Source: Legionella beliardensis (GTDB lineage: Bacteria; Pseudomonadota; Gammaproteobacteria; Legionellales; Legionellaceae). Taken from it: DNA of 64,000 nt. The notes under the pieces were generated by a model, which was not told the origin of the DNA, made no database searches, and saw nothing but the letters and a program-made list of their open reading frames with translations. The position numbers and the translations under genes are program-made. The stretch is taken from positions 1 through 64,000 of the forward strand of contig NZ_UGNV01000006.1 of assembly GCF_900452395.1 (NCBI RefSeq), given 5' to 3'. This document shows positions 27,196-37,497 of this stretch, one piece after another; position 1 is the first letter of the stretch, and every line of letters begins with the position of its first letter.

Positions 27196-27948
27196 ATGAA
27201 GAAGTATTTATTTATATTAGCAGCAACAGCTAGCAGTGTGTCTAGTCAAATTTTAGCTGGTACTATGGGCCCAACAGTTTTACCTGCCAAGACCTGGAGT
27301 TGGGTAAGCTCTATTAGTGGAGGCCCTATATGGACCGACAGCAAAGAGTCAAGGACGCTTTTCCTAACGCCAGAAATTGTTAAAACTTATTCAGCTAAAA
27401 AGGTAAGTGATGTTCTGGCCTCTGGAGAGTTTTTTTTAGGCCTACAGAGAAACTTTTCTTCTGATTGGCAAGCTCAGCTAGGATTAGCTATAGCAACAGC
27501 CGGCAGTGCTAAATTTCATGGAGTAATTTGGGATGATGCTGATCCAGAGTTTAATAACCATACTTATCGATATAAAGTAAGACACAAACGTGTGGCAGTA
27601 AAAGGAAAACTATTGAAAGATTATGGTTATTGGCTTACGCCGTGGGTGAGCGGTAGCTTAGGTATTGGCTTTAATCGCTCCCATGATTTTACTAATACAC
27701 CTGTGATTCCTGAAGCGCTTCCTAATTCTAATTTCCATAATCACACAAAAAATACATTTACCTATACAGTAGGTGCTGGTTTACAAAAATCTATTACTGA
27801 CTATTTGCAGGCAGGTATAGGTTATGAATTTGCTGATTGGGGAAAAAGTGAGTTAGGTCGAGCCTATGATCAAACATTGAATAACCGGTTAAACCTTAAT
27901 CATTTTTATACTCATGGTTTAATGTTTAATCTTTCGTTAGTAGTTTAA
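27196..27948 (+). CDS. Outer-membrane beta-barrel protein
   Basis: 250 residues. The signal peptide is 1-21 (SQILAG). The mature part alternates polar and hydrophobic residues in Gly- and aromatic-rich strands (WSWVSSISGGP, FFLGLQRNF, WQAQLGLAIA, YWLTPWVSGSLGIGF, FTYTVGAGLQKSI, QAGIGYEFADWG, HGLMFNLSLVV). It ends in a hydrophobic strand, as expected for an OmpA/opacity-type 8-stranded barrel (PF13505-like). It is probably a surface porin or adhesin-like protein; no specific role can be given. A clear AAGGA ribosome-binding site precedes the ATG. Confidence 0.75.
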   Translation: MKKYLFILAATASSVSSQILAGTMGPTVLPAKTWSWVSSISGGPIWTDSKESRTLFLTPEIVKTYSAKKVSDVLASGEFFLGLQRNFSSDWQAQLGLAIATAGSAKFHGVIWDDADPEFNNHTYRYKVRHKRVAVKGKLLKDYGYWLTPWVSGSLGIGFNRSHDFTNTPVIPEALPNSNFHNHTKNTFTYTVGAGLQKSITDYLQAGIGYEFADWGKSELGRAYDQTLNNRLNLNHFYTHGLMFNLSLVV

Positions 27949-28620
27949 CGATACGCCGGTAAGGTATACCTGTATTAATATAGGTAAAGGAAAAAGATTT
28001 TATACTCCGTAGTAGCTACATAGCAGCGTATACTTAAAGTAACCTCGCTAAATTAGTGGGGTTAACCAATTTTAACCATTGCTATTAAGTAATGTTAATT
28101 AGGCAGCAAAAGAATTAGGGGTTCTTAGGCCGACGATGTCTACGTAAATTTTAACTTTTTTAATAAAATCGCCCTTTTCTTTAGAATACAACCGGATTTG
28201 CTTTTTAATTATTTTATTTGCTTGAATTGTATTTACCACTTTGCTTAAAAAGACAGACGTCTTGGTTGAGTATATAGCACCTGAGCTGAGATAGCTTGGA
28301 AAAAAGCCTTGCAGTTACCGAGCTCTACGGAGATGTGCAGGCTACTCTCAAAGTATATCCGTTAGGCTAGTTATCCTAAATTAATTTATGCTTGCTGAGT
28401 ACTCCCCTGATTATGTTTTACCGGACCCTGGTGGCATAGTGTTACCTATTATCATAATCAAACATGCTTTAATAATAGAAAATTACTAATAAATTTTTAT
28501 TTATATTTTTACGTCAAAGTGCAAGTTCAGGAGAGCTAGGTCTGCAACTGAAATTCTTTGTATCTAAAATGCAAAAAGAACTCTTACATGCATTTTTAAA
28601 AGTTAAATTAACGATGCTAT
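27949..28620. other. Intergenic region without recognisable gene
   Basis: About 670 bp between convergent genes with frequent stops in all frames. I see no IS end, tRNA or conserved repeat in it. Confidence 0.5.
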
Positions 28621-28650
28621 TAAAAGCTAAGAGCCGACTCTTAGCTTTTA
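28621..28650. terminator. Bidirectional intrinsic terminator
   Basis: A perfect 13-bp inverted repeat (TAAAAGCTAAGAG, CCGA, CTCTTAGCTTTTA) with A/T-rich outer arms, 28 bp after the stop of the minus-strand gene at 28679. Confidence 0.8.
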
Positions 28651-28678
28651 ATTTTATAGCCTAATAAGGTTACTGCAG

Positions 28679-31039
28679 TTATTTTGTTGCGATGTTAGGT
28701 AAACCATAAACCATAATAGACTTACCAAAATCTTCTGGGATGAAATTAGCATAGCCACACCCAAACATTAGCAAACCCTTAGCCACTGAAGGCCCCGCTG
28801 TATACATAGCCCCCTGATCGCAACTATACTGGCTTAAATAAGCACCCGTTAATGTGTCTAGAGCATAAACCACGCCATAATATACCGGCCAATAGACAAT
28901 GCCATTAGAAATAGCCACAACACCATTACTTCGCGCTTTTTGTTGGTTAGCTAAAGGTATTAAAGTGCTATTTGGCATCACATTAACAGGTACGTTAAAT
29001 TGGTTATTTTTTAAGACTAAGTTAAAATTTAAACCATATTTAAAACGCTCATCATTACTATAAAATTCATCCGGGCAGCCAGGAGAATTTACGTCAACAA
29101 TTTCTGATTGTGCAGGTATCGTTTGCCATTTGAGTCGGCCTGTATTTGCATCAATTGCATTAAGATAGCCGGTCATACAAGTCTTTCTACCATTGGCCAA
29201 AATAGACATAAAGTTTATTGGTGTTTCGCTCACATACCCACCCGCCGAACAAGCAGCATAGAGCGTTTCTGTTTGTGGATCATAGCCTAGGCCCCAATGA
29301 ATTCCACCAAAAGAACTTCCCACACAAACATCTACTCTTTTTAAGAGCTTACCTGTGGATGCTTGAATCCAGAAAATCTCGCCTCCTTTGTTATGTGATA
29401 TAACCACTTTTCCTAGCTTCTTTAGATTGGCAACGACTGGCGCACTACCACCCACATCCCAATCCGGGCCTGGAACCGGAACATTACAAGGAATATTACT
29501 GTTTGAACCACACGCATTTTGCCAACTATCTAATCCTGTGGTGGGTATGTGCCAAGCAAAACTCCCATCTTCAATTTTTAATGCAATAATGGAATTAGCT
29601 GCTAACGGTTGTGTCACACCAAGTTGAATTAATTTTTTCTCAGCTTCTCGGAGACATTGTTGTGCACCAATTCCTGTTTCTCCTTTTTTAGTCGTGCTAA
29701 ACGTTGATGTAGTTACTGATTTTGGTCTTTCCATACAGGAGGCTGCAAAATCAGGGTAGTTATAAAGCTGTCCTGAACCAAAAATGACCAAACCTAATTC
29801 TGGGATAATCGAAGGAGAGCTCGCCCATACTCCGCCACCAGCAAACCAAGTCCCTGGAGTACTATAGCTACCAGGAGGAGCAGGAATAGTATATTGAGTC
29901 CATTTTATTGACGGCATATCGGGTGATGAACCTTGCCCGCCTAAATTTAAGGCAAGCATATGACCTCTAAACGTTTGAGGAATTTCTAAAAAATTGTTAA
30001 AGCTAGAGAATCCTAAAAATGCTGTATTATTATAAATTCGAGGACTATCCGTTGCACTAGGTATCACTGCTGCCCCACCAACAGCAACTTCACTTAAATC
30101 AACTAAATCTATTTTCCACAGAAAGGTTCCAGTGGCTGCATCCACAGCAAAGGCCATAGGTGGCGTCCTAAATAGGAGGCTTAAAGCCAGCGATTTAGGC
30201 GTATCAATAGCAGTATAAAGTAACGTACCTTCCCCCGTTGCTCTATTATAATAAGCTGGTGAAGCGCGCACAGCCGGTGGTTTCATGCCAGGAATTCCTG
30301 GGACATTAAGCATTGTGCTTACGTCCTGCACCCAAAGTTGATTACACCCTTGAAAATTACCGTACTGATCACGCAGTATTTTATGGGCACCAATTTTTCC
30401 TGCAAACCCGGTCCAATAAATTATATCATCTACAATAACGGGTTTTGCACTGTTAGAAAAAGCAACAATATTATTAGGAGTAGGAACAAGGCCTTGAGTA
30501 TAGTCTATTTTACACAATTGAAGTATTTGGTTTATATTATTCTTAGTGACTCCTGAGTTTATATTGAAATGACTGTTGTGGATATTTTGTCCCCAATTAC
30601 TCCAATCTTCGAGTTTTTTAGCTTTACTTATAATAAGACTATTTTTTGCATCTGGCTGATAACACTGATTTTTATTAGGGCTACCATCTGGATTAACTTG
30701 ACAAAAAACAGGCCCCTTATTAATTCCAGAAACAGGCAGCAAATTGCCAATAATGTTTAAGGTGACAAGGCAACTATCTCCCGGTGTCCCATGGGGAGAT
30801 AGTTGACATGGGGCCGCTTGTGGCTTAATTACACCCCTTATAGGAAGAAGATTTAATGCCTTGAATCTTTTTGATTGATTTTCAATGCGATACGTAATTA
30901 CCCCAGTAGCATTTTCTGCAATTGACTGTATATTGCTACCTGACGCTACGGTAATATTCCATAAAGGTTTTGCCGCAAATGAATAAGACATACAGAGTAT
31001 GCCCATGAAAATGTAAACAGCACTTAGCTTTTTAAACAT
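28679..31039 (-). CDS. Secreted PQQ-like beta-propeller protein
   Basis: 786 residues from the ATG at 31039, chosen because AAGGA precedes it and a signal peptide follows (hydrophobic stretch ending SYSFAA). Residues about 25-135 are a Cys-containing beta-sandwich-like region (PCQLSPxGxPGDSC, CQVNPDGSPNKNQC). From about 145 on, repeated WxxxxG-type blades (AVDAATGTFLWKIDL, ALKIEDGSFAWHI, WIQASTGKLLKRV, AIDANTGRLKWQT, ALDTLTGAYLSQY) form a quinoprotein-like propeller of the polyvinyl-alcohol dehydrogenase type. No CxxCH haem motif is seen. Catalysis is therefore unproven; a binding role is possible. It is an exported single gene. Confidence 0.75.
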   Translation of the reverse strand: MFKKLSAVYIFMGILCMSYSFAAKPLWNITVASGSNIQSIAENATGVITYRIENQSKRFKALNLLPIRGVIKPQAAPCQLSPHGTPGDSCLVTLNIIGNLLPVSGINKGPVFCQVNPDGSPNKNQCYQPDAKNSLIISKAKKLEDWSNWGQNIHNSHFNINSGVTKNNINQILQLCKIDYTQGLVPTPNNIVAFSNSAKPVIVDDIIYWTGFAGKIGAHKILRDQYGNFQGCNQLWVQDVSTMLNVPGIPGMKPPAVRASPAYYNRATGEGTLLYTAIDTPKSLALSLLFRTPPMAFAVDAATGTFLWKIDLVDLSEVAVGGAAVIPSATDSPRIYNNTAFLGFSSFNNFLEIPQTFRGHMLALNLGGQGSSPDMPSIKWTQYTIPAPPGSYSTPGTWFAGGGVWASSPSIIPELGLVIFGSGQLYNYPDFAASCMERPKSVTTSTFSTTKKGETGIGAQQCLREAEKKLIQLGVTQPLAANSIIALKIEDGSFAWHIPTTGLDSWQNACGSNSNIPCNVPVPGPDWDVGGSAPVVANLKKLGKVVISHNKGGEIFWIQASTGKLLKRVDVCVGSSFGGIHWGLGYDPQTETLYAACSAGGYVSETPINFMSILANGRKTCMTGYLNAIDANTGRLKWQTIPAQSEIVDVNSPGCPDEFYSNDERFKYGLNFNLVLKNNQFNVPVNVMPNSTLIPLANQQKARSNGVVAISNGIVYWPVYYGVVYALDTLTGAYLSQYSCDQGAMYTAGPSVAKGLLMFGCGYANFIPEDFGKSIMVYGLPNIATK

Positions 31040-31107
31040 ATATATCCTTATAGTTATCTTTTCCAAATCGACCATTGTGTAATTATTTTTCTCCATAGTC
31101 AATTAGG

Positions 31108-31911
31108 GGCCATGTTGCAAAAACAATACTGTAGTATAATATCTGAATTTTCGCGTAGTAGTTCTGATGAATTTTAAAAATTCTATAGATTTCAAATGGC
31201 GCTATTTTATGGCGAAGTGATTTGCAATGTGTGTTAGTATTATAAATACGGCATTAGTTATCGCGGTTTAGAAGAGATGATGAAGGAGTGCGGTCTTGAG
31301 CAAGATCACGCCAGTATTTATCGTTGGGTCCAACATTATGCGCCTGAATTGAAAAAACAATTAGACTGGTAGCTGCTGGCACCTGGATGAAGCCTATATT
31401 AAAGTGAAAAGCGAATGGAAATATCTATACAGAGCCATTGATGAAGGTGGCAATACCATTGATTTTTACTTGTCCCATCGGCGTAATGCCAAAGTAGCTA
31501 AATGCTTTCTTAAGAAACTAATCAATAATAATCCGACTTGTGATATTAATGTGATTAATACGGATAAGAACCCAGCTTATAATCAGGCCATTAAGGAATT
31601 GAAACAGGAAGGAAATTTAGCGCCGAATGTTAACCATTTGCAAATCAAATATCGTAATAATCGCCTGGAATCAGACCATGGCAAACTTAAACGGCTTATT
31701 AATCCTACCTTAGGTTTCCAATCGATGAAAACAGCTCTCGCTAGCATTAAAAGCTTTGAAATCATGTGCATGTTCAAAAAAGGACAGTTCAATAGGTGGC
31801 TTTATGGAGCAAGAACCGAAGTAGCCTTTATCAATGAACAGTTTGGAATTTACAAGTGAGATCTACCTAAAATTTAACTTTATTATCTTTGATAGTATTT
31901 GCAACGCGGCC
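31108..31911 (+). mobile_element. IS6-family element, 804 bp, transposase frameshifted
   Basis: Both terminal repeats are present: GGCCATGTTGCAAA at 31108 and TTTGCAACGCGGCC ending at 31911. The transposase is broken by a short deletion in the WYKKRY region near 31367 that creates TAG; the 3' half (31404-31859) is open and keeps Asp (NTDKN) and Glu (RLESD). The flanks show no obvious 8-bp target duplication. Confidence 0.85.
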
Positions 31912-31957
31912 GATTAAATTAAACAGCGAGCAAGAGAAGGGTTAATTCCTCCGGCGT

Positions 31958-32107
31958 TCAGCTAAGCAATATATCTATTAATTTATTGACCTGGTCGCTT
32001 GATAAATAGTGCCCGCTTTCAGGAGGCGCTCCTCGTTTTTTATACTCAAAGCTTGCTTCACCATAGGTACTTTTCACTGCAACGGTAAAGCATAATAAAT
32101 ACTTTGT
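31958..32107 (-). pseudogene. Orphan C-terminal coding remnant
   Basis: A 49-codon open frame ending in TGA, with a protein-like composition (VKSTYGEASFEYKKRGAPP, then HYLSSDQVNKLIDILLS). It has no start codon; a stop lies just upstream. The family is not recognised. The rest of the gap to 32442 has another GC-richer, partly open minus-strand stretch (32220-32330) that may belong to the same lost gene, and the leader of the ankyrin gene. Confidence 0.3.
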
Positions 32108-32442
32108 TCATTAAGCTAACAATCAGGTTAATGATAATGTTGACATCACAAGTTAACTCACCTTACTTAGCAGTGTAATTTGTTGAACATAATTTGATTA
32201 GCCTTAACAGGAATTGATCTGCACCACATGCTGCAAAAAAACAGCCTGGACAGGCTGGAAACCAGCCCATCTTTGAACAGTTTTACAGACTTGCTGCATA
32301 AATTCGCATAGGGTTTCTTCACCCCGTGTCTTAAAAATTTTTCGCGACAAAGCCCTTAATTTTAAAAATTGCTATTTCTTGAACATTATTTAATATAAAA
32401 GTATTATAATTAAACAATAGTTACATTAATGATGATAAATTC

Positions 32443-33459
32443 ATGCCTTCTATTTTACCAATTTTATTATTTGATTTTATTAAAAAAGATACCTCTGTTA
32501 GAGAATTTTATAATTATATAACACAAAATAGTAGTAATTTTAGCTTCGATATCAATGAACGAGAGCCTCGTACTAAACGGACTATGTTGCATAGAGCTTG
32601 TGCACTGGGTAATTTAGCTTTAGCACAAGCACTCATTAATATGGGTGCAAATATAAATGCTGTAACAGATGAATATAAAACACCGTTAACTGATGCAATT
32701 AGTAATGGTCATTTAGATGTTGTAAAAATGTTAATAAGAAATGGCGCTGATATAGAGTCAAAGAATGCACAAATTGTTAACAACTATATTAAGCAAGCCT
32801 CTGGTGAAGTGCAACTAGCAATAAAAGAATATCTTCTCGATAGACCATTAATAGGCTTGGCTGCGGGAATAATTAATAAACTTAATTACGATCACGATTT
32901 TAAAGATAAGGCAAATAATAAAAATCTCGGTAAGAATGTACTTTCTAAAGATTTAATTGATTCGATTAATTCTGAAGGTCGTAATGAGATTTATCAAAAA
33001 ACAGTTAGGGAAATAGTAAGAAAAAAAGAAGACATTAAACAAGCCGTTATCAATAATGATTTACATCAATTAAAATTACTACTTGAAGGCGATAAAGATT
33101 TAATTAAAGTGGATTTATCTTCTACTTATTTTATGTCAGGATGCCTAACAAGATTCGCTATGCGTCATAATAATTTAGAAATGGTCAAGTTGTTAATTAA
33201 GCATGGTGATCTTTCCCTAGAACATACTCTAGAAAAAACTATAGCTGAAGAGGCTAGAGAGCGAGGATTTACATCAATTGCAGATTTTTTGGATAATCAT
33301 GTAGCAAGTGCTTACCAGTCATTATTAAATGATGCCAAAATACAAGAACGACAAAAAAACAAAATATCTTTGCACTTGTTTTTTGAAGACGAAAAACCCC
33401 AATCTTCATCTTCTGATGAAGGGCAAACCCATTCCTATCTAAAGCCACCATTAACTTAA
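32443..33459 (+). CDS. Ankyrin-repeat protein (candidate effector)
   Basis: 338 residues. Ankyrin repeats lie at about 45-110 (TMLHRACALGNLALAQALINMGANINA, TPLTDAISNGHLDVVKMLIRNGADIE) and again near 195-265 (FAMRHNNLEMVKLLIKHGD). The middle is helical and charged. The C-terminus is Ser/Glu/Asp-rich (EDEKPQSSSSDEGQ), resembling the E-block signal of Dot/Icm substrates. Ankyrin proteins of this kind act on host proteins; the target is unknown. A TATAAT-like box lies near 32400, upstream of the ATG. It is single, with no operon partner. Confidence 0.78.
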   Translation: MPSILPILLFDFIKKDTSVREFYNYITQNSSNFSFDINEREPRTKRTMLHRACALGNLALAQALINMGANINAVTDEYKTPLTDAISNGHLDVVKMLIRNGADIESKNAQIVNNYIKQASGEVQLAIKEYLLDRPLIGLAAGIINKLNYDHDFKDKANNKNLGKNVLSKDLIDSINSEGRNEIYQKTVREIVRKKEDIKQAVINNDLHQLKLLLEGDKDLIKVDLSSTYFMSGCLTRFAMRHNNLEMVKLLIKHGDLSLEHTLEKTIAEEARERGFTSIADFLDNHVASAYQSLLNDAKIQERQKNKISLHLFFEDEKPQSSSSDEGQTHSYLKPPLT

Positions 33460-33534
33460 TGTTGGATACTAAAAAATTTTTGATAGTGGATTAAAGATAA
33501 ATAGCTGTTAAATTAATGTGCTAAAAAATACTTC

Positions 33535-33712
33535 TTATGTTTTAGCGACAGGTAAGTCAGTCCAGCACGTGGTATAACAAGGACTCTTCATCTCACGTTT
33601 CATCGTCCATTGATTCTGAAAGCCTTCGGCGGCAAGCCGAATCGTACGCATGCCATATTTTTTATTGATAGACTCCATAAGCGTCATTAGTTTTTCAGAT
33701 TTAACTAGCTAA
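33535..33712 (-). pseudogene. UmuC C-terminal fragment 1
   Basis: The minus strand encodes the last 55 or so residues of a Y-family polymerase V subunit (INKKYGMRTIRLAAEGFQ, then TMKREMKSP and TTCWTDLPVAKT-like end). It is nearly identical to the fragments at 41093 and 59096. Nothing upstream of the last 180 bp survives. Confidence 0.65.
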
Positions 33713-33942
33713 CCCAATACAGATTAGCAAATAAGTTAAATACTTAATAAAGACAATTTAATAAGTGGATACTCAGTATCCAACTAAAGCATCTTATCAA
33801 TAAGCAATTTAGACCACCTAGTTGAACTCTGACCGCAGGTTAAGATTTTAAACTTTAACCTTTATAAACATAAAATGATTTGGTATTAGCTTAGCATGGC
33901 AATGCGTTTTGCATAACAACAATAATGGCAGTCAATAATTAA

Positions 33943-34025
33943 AAATCTTGATTCATTGAATGGCAATAATATATTCAGTTTTAATAATGTCAATTAAAAT
34001 CAAAACATCTACAATTAGGTGTATG
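33943..34025. repeat. Inverted copy of the IS630 end found at 14711-14800
   Basis: Reverse complement of the earlier copy with two mismatches. Here it is cut by the IS6 terminal repeat beginning at 34026. The outward promoter (TTGACA/TATTAT) would read leftward. Confidence 0.75.
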
Positions 34026-34356
34026 GGCCTGTTGCAAAAATAAGTCTATAAGTATAATACCTGATTTTGCGTAGTCCTTATGAGCTTTAAAAATTCATCA
34101 GATTTCAAATGGCGTTATTTTCATGGCGAAGTGATCCTGCAACATGTACACTGGTATTGTAAATGCAGCATCAGCTACCGGGACCTAGTAGAAATGATGG
34201 CGGAGTGAGAATTATCAATTGATCATACGACGATTTATCCCTGGGTACAGCATTGTGCGCCTGAATTAAAAAAGCGATTAGGCTAGTATAAAAATTGCTA
34301 TTTTAATTGTTAGTACCTTTGAAATATATATTAAAGTTAAAGGCGATGGAAATACC
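34026..34356 (+). pseudogene. IS6-family left-end fragment
   Basis: Starts with GGCCTGTTGCAAA and continues through KWRYFHGEVILQHVHWY-like and HYAPELKK-like codons with frameshifts. It ends where an oppositely oriented IS6 terminal repeat (GGCTGCGTTGCAAA, 34357-34370) begins. Confidence 0.7.
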
Positions 34357-34384
34357 GGCTGCGTTGCAAAAACGGCCGTAATAT

Positions 34385-34438
34385 AAAGAACCATCTCATC
34401 TGTTGAGCGGGTAAACTCAGTAGGTGGGATGGTTCTTT
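34385..34438 (-). terminator. Long hairpin after the F-box-like gene
   Basis: AAAGAACCATC pairs with GATGGTTCTTT (11 bp perfect, with further partial pairing inside and an inner TGAG/CTCA). It lies 25 bp beyond the minus-strand stop at 34463 and is followed on that strand by a short T-run. Confidence 0.65.
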
Positions 34439-34462
34439 ACATTACTACAGATTACTAGCTTA

Positions 34463-35428
34463 CTATCTTAATAAAGAGTCCAAACTATAACTTTTCTCAA
34501 TTTCTTCTAATGATTCATCTAATAATTTCTCATCGGGAATCACCCTACTAGATTCTCCTAAAAAATGTAGCCTATAGCTTTCTCTGGATTTACCTTGTTT
34601 ATGAGCTTCAATAGGTTGATTTTCAGGCTTACCTGCCTCATTCATATATTGAACAAAGTTGAAATCTTTAATATCCTCCTCAGTAGTTGAAGATTTAACA
34701 GGTGTTCGCGAGAAAGTAGATGAAAGTAAATCAACAAATAAATCTTGCGCATATTTCTGCTTAAGAGCTACTAGCTGGTTATGAGTAATTATTACATTGT
34801 GCCAAAGATTTAATTTTTGTACTGTATCACGTAAAAAATATGAAGTTAACTCCAAACTAAGTAAATCCGATTTTTTATCTAAAAAGCGTAAAATATTTGC
34901 TAATACATAACTTGAGACATTTAAAAGAGAAGAAAATTCATTCTGTTTAGGCGCTATTTTTAAAGCAAAAATATCTGCTTCTCGCTTCTTTTTTCTCTCT
35001 CTTTGTCGTTGCAAATCATCAACGAAACCTACTTTTTTCTTTTCATACTGTTGATATTGCGCAGCTAGAATATCAATTAAAGGCATAAAATAATGTGTAT
35101 TTTCAAAATAGCCTTTTTCAGGTAACGTTTTATTCAAAAGAATCCGATACCATTTTTGAAACTCTAGATAATAAGAAGATGTGGCATAAACCTCAATTCC
35201 TATATTCACTTGTTTTACAAGACTTAATTCCTTTAAAAAATTATTAAATGCCTTTTTGAGGGCTACAATATCTTCTAGATAATAACTTTCTATCATTTTT
35301 TCAATGCAAAAAACAACTCTTTCCCAATGTTCTCTGCCTTCTTGCCTCAATATATTATACTGAGAACGAAAAAAAATATTATTTTTTAAATTTTCATGTA
35401 GTTGATTTAATTCATCAAGGCTTATCAT
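34463..35428 (-). CDS. F-box-like candidate effector
   Basis: 321 residues. Residues 1-130 are helical without a recognised family. A basic coiled stretch (QRQRERKKKREAD) lies at 140-151. Residues 168-212 (LLNVSSYVLANILRFLDKKSDLLSLELTS) fit a divergent F-box, with the usual hydrophobic spacing but no leading LP. The C-terminus is acidic (DEKLLDESLEEIEKSY), like an E-block translocation signal. The ATG follows an AT-rich leader with no strong ribosome-binding site. A Legionella-type host-ubiquitin-targeting protein is the most likely reading, but no enzyme domain is visible. Confidence 0.65.
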   Translation of the reverse strand: MISLDELNQLHENLKNNIFFRSQYNILRQEGREHWERVVFCIEKMIESYYLEDIVALKKAFNNFLKELSLVKQVNIGIEVYATSSYYLEFQKWYRILLNKTLPEKGYFENTHYFMPLIDILAAQYQQYEKKKVGFVDDLQRQRERKKKREADIFALKIAPKQNEFSSLLNVSSYVLANILRFLDKKSDLLSLELTSYFLRDTVQKLNLWHNVIITHNQLVALKQKYAQDLFVDLLSSTFSRTPVKSSTTEEDIKDFNFVQYMNEAGKPENQPIEAHKQGKSRESYRLHFLGESSRVIPDEKLLDESLEEIEKSYSLDSLLR

Positions 35429-35499
35429 ATTGAAATAATAAAAGTCTAATTGTTATATTATTGTACATAAAATTGTTATGAGATACAATAGCTACGCTG

Positions 35500-35602
35500 G
35501 ATTCTGTCAAAATTTTAGACAAAGTTCATGGCGTTCTTATTTAGGACGTATTATGGAAAATCAGTTCAATGAGTAGAAAAGGTAACTGTGAGGATAATGC
35601 CG
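35500..35602 (+). pseudogene. IS3-family transposase fragment
   Basis: A short stretch encodes SMSRKGNCEDNA, the hallmark near the third catalytic region of IS3-family OrfB, with a frameshifted piece upstream. It ends where an IS6 derivative begins. Confidence 0.55.
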
Positions 35603-35608
35603 GAGTAA

Positions 35609-35835
35609 CAATAAACGTTAAATTTAGGTGGATCTCAACTGTAAATGCCGAACTGCGCATTGATGAAGGCTACTTCATCTCGATAACCAATCCCGTATTT
35701 ACAATACCAGCGTACGCATTGCAAAATCACGGTACCATGAAAATGGCGCCATTTGAAATCAGCAGGATTTTTAAAACTTATAGAAAGAACCAGCTAAATT
35801 CAATTAGTATACAACCCTCTTATTTTTGCAACACC
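35609..35835 (-). mobile_element. Internally deleted IS6 derivative
   Basis: About 227 bp joining the right-end/C-terminal region of the IS6 element (ISTVNAELRIDEG in the opposite reading of the transposase tail) directly to the left-end/N-terminal region, which ends in the terminal repeat TTTGCAACACC. The whole catalytic core is gone. The open plus-strand frame across it is accidental. Confidence 0.6.
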
Positions 35836-35940
35836 ATATACTCTACGGCTCTAAAATAATCGGATTCATTTATAATGATTTAACTATATAATGTTATTTT
35901 ATTTAAATGCACTTTTTATTTTATGTATAAAGGAAGATGT

Positions 35941-36942
35941 ATGCCAAAAACTATAACAAAAACTGTAACAAATCTTGTTGAGCCTATACGGATAGAATGG
36001 ACAAAATACTTTGTTAACGGCGTAGAATGCGAGAGGGATGCGATTTATCAGACCATTTTAAATAATAAATTTTACAAAGGTAAAGTAAATCTTGATAGAA
36101 AATATCACTTTGAGTTGCATGAGAAAACATTAGAAGAAGAAAAAGAGATAGAAATTTCAGAAGATAGAAGTTATTCCCACACTAGTTTTTGTAAAACAAC
36201 ACGAATCAACAATAGTTTCTCTAATGCAAGTACAAATTTCAGCTTAAGTACCAAAGAGTTTACCCAGAAATTCACCGCCACAAGCGCAGAATATAAATCA
36301 CTAATCGATAAGATGCTTCAAGTGCTTGATATGTTTTATGAGGCAGGTGAAAACTATAATGATTACTCGATAAATTTACAAATTGCGATTCGAGACTGTA
36401 TGGCATTTTTTATAAAAAATTTAACTGACATTAAATCGCCATATAATGAAATTCTTTATGAGTTATCAGTACAGTCGACTGTTTTTCTTTTTGATATACT
36501 TGCTTTTGGCTTGTCGAAAGAAGCGATAAATGAGCAGTCCTCTGATAAGGCAAAATCCTCTCTCCCTCAGTTAGACTTTAATACAAGCAGGTTATTAAAG
36601 AGTTGGGATGAAAACTGGACAAATAGTAAAAAGTCAAATTTTCTTGATAAGTATTTATCTAATATGTTAAAGCAGACAGATATCAATTTTCAACTCTGGA
36701 TGACGCTTGATTTATTTACCGATAAATCTACTCAAAATGAAATTACCTCTAAATTTGATGGATATAAAGAATTTATTGCTTCTTTGCAGGCTAAGAAAAT
36801 GTTACTTGACTCTTCCTTACCTATTGAGCCCAAACAGTCTATTAAATCTCATATAGCTTCTTTTTTTCATCACCGCCCTCATCAATATAATCAAAGCGAA
36901 TCTAATCATGCAAGTAATACAATGATATCAAATCTTAAATGA
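35941..36942 (+). CDS. Protein of unknown function (candidate effector)
   Basis: 333 residues from the ATG at 35941, which has AAAGGAAG 5-8 bp upstream; an in-frame ATG at 35923 lacks a ribosome-binding site. No family is recognised. The N-terminal 120 residues are charged and Ser/Thr-rich; 120-290 is a helical domain (SLIDKMLQVLDMFYEAGENYNDY; FLFDILAFGLSKEAI; FQLWMTLDLF). The end is His-rich (IASFFHHRPHQYNQSESN), vaguely like the tail of the protein at 14801. There is no signal peptide or membrane segment. It is single and flanked by IS remnants. Confidence 0.65.
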   Translation: MPKTITKTVTNLVEPIRIEWTKYFVNGVECERDAIYQTILNNKFYKGKVNLDRKYHFELHEKTLEEEKEIEISEDRSYSHTSFCKTTRINNSFSNASTNFSLSTKEFTQKFTATSAEYKSLIDKMLQVLDMFYEAGENYNDYSINLQIAIRDCMAFFIKNLTDIKSPYNEILYELSVQSTVFLFDILAFGLSKEAINEQSSDKAKSSLPQLDFNTSRLLKSWDENWTNSKKSNFLDKYLSNMLKQTDINFQLWMTLDLFTDKSTQNEITSKFDGYKEFIASLQAKKMLLDSSLPIEPKQSIKSHIASFFHHRPHQYNQSESNHASNTMISNLK

Positions 36943-37105
36943 TAGATTGCTAACCTATTTCTGGCCAAAGCGCTTTTGGCGCTAGGCTGGCCTACTTAAA
37001 AATAGCCATTTCTAATTATATTGCCCTAAGCATAACTAACTAATCTAATCATGTATTGTCTCCAAAAAATGATGTTTTAAACGACTTCTGATTTAATATA
37101 TAGCC

Positions 37106-37267
37106 TTTGATTTTCTCTTAACTTATTATTAGAGCTTGTCTACTCAGGGCCTATTAAAAGTAATCAGAGTATCGTCCCATCGCTTGGCTTAACCCGTATT
37201 ATTGGTGGTGAAAATGGTCCCATGTTGTCTTACCCTATCACCGTAGGAATTAAAAAGGTATTTTGAC
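37106..37267 (+). pseudogene. Outer-membrane barrel C-terminal fragment
   Basis: Open codons give FSLNLLLELVYSGPIKSNQ, LGLTRIIGGENGPMLSYP and an ending GIKKVF before the stop; a terminal Phe is typical of outer-membrane barrels. A divergent inverted relative lies at 38807-39470. Other parts of the 36943-37497 gap show nothing recognisable. Confidence 0.45.
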
Positions 37268-37497
37268 CTTATGAGATAATTAGATACCATTCTTAATTTA
37301 TAAATCATCATTATTAAGACCCTTAACTAGCTAAAGTATTCGTTTGCTTAAAACAAAGTAATTATTAATGATTTTTATTAAATAATTTATTATTGGTTAG
37401 GCAAATGTTGGTTATTTTAGACAATAACTAACACAATAAAGTATTGGGTGAATTATTTAAATTAAGATGGTGCTATTAAAAATAGTTTTCTGTTTTA

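Noticed and set aside
35569-35859. 96-codon plus-strand frame
   Set aside because: It crosses an IS3 fragment and an IS6 deletion derivative, the latter in antisense; not a gene.
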